Assembly (NCBI GenBank): GCA_003168295.1
Contig: PMST01000507.1
Coordinates: 1 to 5,959 of the forward strand
Source of the DNA: Actinomycetota bacterium
Lineage (GTDB): Bacteria > Actinomycetota > Actinomycetes > Streptosporangiales > Streptosporangiaceae
Reading direction: 5' to 3'
DNA: 5,959 nucleotides
The first letter of the stretch is position 1; each line of letters begins with the position of its first letter. Below, one piece after another: positions 5,315-5,959 of the stretch. Both the position numbers and the translations under genes were made by a program. Under the pieces are notes generated by a model, which worked only from the letters and a program-made list of their open reading frames with translations, made no database searches and was not told the DNA's origin.

Positions 5315-5959
5315 CTAATCAGGGTCCACTCCCGCGTAGGCGTGGGCGAACCAGCGCGCGAACAGCGGGTCGTTCTGCAAAGCGGCGATCCAGCCGTGCC
5401 TCAGCCCATGGGAGAAGCCCCCGGGCACGGCGGCGGATGGTTCTTTCCCGTCGCGCAGGCTGGTGAGGAGTACGTGCAGGAACCAGTTGGAGAAGGCCTC
5501 GGTCTGCCAGATCGACGGAAGCCGGGTCCGCGAGTAGGCCGCCAGCCGCGTGTCGTCCGGCCGGGGCCCGAAGCGCTCGATGAGGCCGTGGGCCAACTCG
5601 ATGCCGTCCTGGATGGCGAGATTCATGCCCTTGCCGCCCGCCGGCGTGATCAAGTGAGCCGCGTCGCCCGCCAGGAATAGCAGGCCCTGCTGCATCGGCT
5701 CGATCACCCGGACCCGCAGATCGAGCATTCCCCTCTCGCTCAGCGGCGCATCCAGCGGCCTGCCGATGCCCAGGCGGACCGCCAGCTCGTCGCGGACCCG
5801 TTGCTCTGGCCAGTCCGCGGCGGTGTCGGTACCGGGGATCTCCAGGTAATAACGCGTCTGAGCCGGGCCGCGGCGCATCTGCCCGGCGAACCCGCGAGGA
5901 TGCGCGGCGTAGATGGTGTGCTTCTCCAAGGGCGGGCCCGCGGCCACCATGACCAGGAA
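5315..5959 (-). CDS. PobA-like FAD aromatic hydroxylase (4-hydroxybenzoate 3-monooxygenase family), C-terminal part, 5' end outside window
   Basis: The frame is open through the right edge (Phe-Leu-Val before the Met codon at 5950) and stops with TAG at 5317-5315, so about 215 C-terminal residues of a normally about 390-aa enzyme are visible. Recognition rests on an almost gap-free match, from memory, to p-hydroxybenzoate hydroxylase: IYAAHPRGFAGQ, then RYY, the flavin motif LFLAGDAAH (Asp codon 5663-5665), and TPAGGKGMNLA. Such enzymes use NAD(P)H and O2 to hydroxylate a phenolic acid on the ring. In Pseudomonas numbering Tyr201, Arg214, Arg220, Tyr222, Pro293, Lys297 and Tyr385 are kept. 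Ser212, which contacts the substrate carboxylate, is Met (codon 5876-5878), and Thr294 is Ala. The substrate may therefore differ from 4-hydroxybenzoate, and no pobA symbol is given. The N-terminal GxGxxG FAD-binding part is outside the window. The reductase gene follows downstream on the same strand. Confidence 0.8.
   Translation of the reverse strand, partial: FLVMVAAGPPLEKHTIYAAHPRGFAGQMRRGPAQTRYYLEIPGTDTAADWPEQRVRDELAVRLGIGRPLDAPLSERGMLDLRVRVIEPMQQGLLFLAGDAAHLITPAGGKGMNLAIQDGIELAHGLIERFGPRPDDTRLAAYSRTRLPSIWQTEAFSNWFLHVLLTSLRDGKEPSAAVPGGFSHGLRHGWIAALQNDPLFARWFAHAYAGVDPD

Noticed and set aside
5260..5680. Plus-strand small open frames over the spacer and the hydroxylase gene
   Set aside because: They are antisense to the PobA-like gene, Arg-rich, with no good ribosome binding site or recognisable domain.

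Overview
The window is very GC-rich DNA with strong G/C preference at third codon positions, GTG starts and gene families typical of high-GC Gram-positive bacteria. It is best read as chromosome from an actinomycete (Actinomycetota), probably a soil type with a large secondary or catabolic gene repertoire. The genus cannot be told from the sequence. I see no RNA genes, insertion sequences, phage genes or CRISPR arrays.

Layout. (1) At 1-1612 (+) is the 3' part of a large LuxR-family regulator of the MalT/LAL type, open at the left edge. It shows an alpha-helical repeat region and a C-terminal LuxR helix-turn-helix. (2) The 103-bp gap at 1613-1715 holds a perfect 8-bp direct repeat that could be an operator. 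(3) At 1716-3266 (+) is a DHA2-type (14-segment, EmrB/QacA-like) MFS exporter. Its stop overlaps by 4 bp the GTG start of (4), an HSL-family alpha/beta hydrolase at 3263-4180 (+), so the two are probably translationally coupled. (5) A 21-bp convergent gap follows. (6) At 4202-5137 (-) is a zinc-free NAD(P)H:quinone reductase-like MDR oxidoreductase. (7) The 177-bp spacer at 5138-5314 is rich in inverted and direct repeats. (8) At 5315-5959 (-) is the C-terminal part of a PobA-like flavin aromatic hydroxylase, open at the right edge.

Functionally, the window joins a regulator and an exporter/esterase pair to a convergent redox pair (flavin monooxygenase and quinone-reductase-like enzyme). A plausible but unproven reading is a small locus for handling an aromatic or lactone/ester compound: hydroxylation, reduction of a quinone or enone product, ester or lactone hydrolysis, and efflux. 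No gene here is of an unknown family, and I do not see a clearly new system. The most informative oddities are the altered substrate-pocket positions in the PobA-like protein, where the Ser that contacts the 4-hydroxybenzoate carboxylate is Met, and the repeat-bearing gaps in front of the exporter and the reductase.
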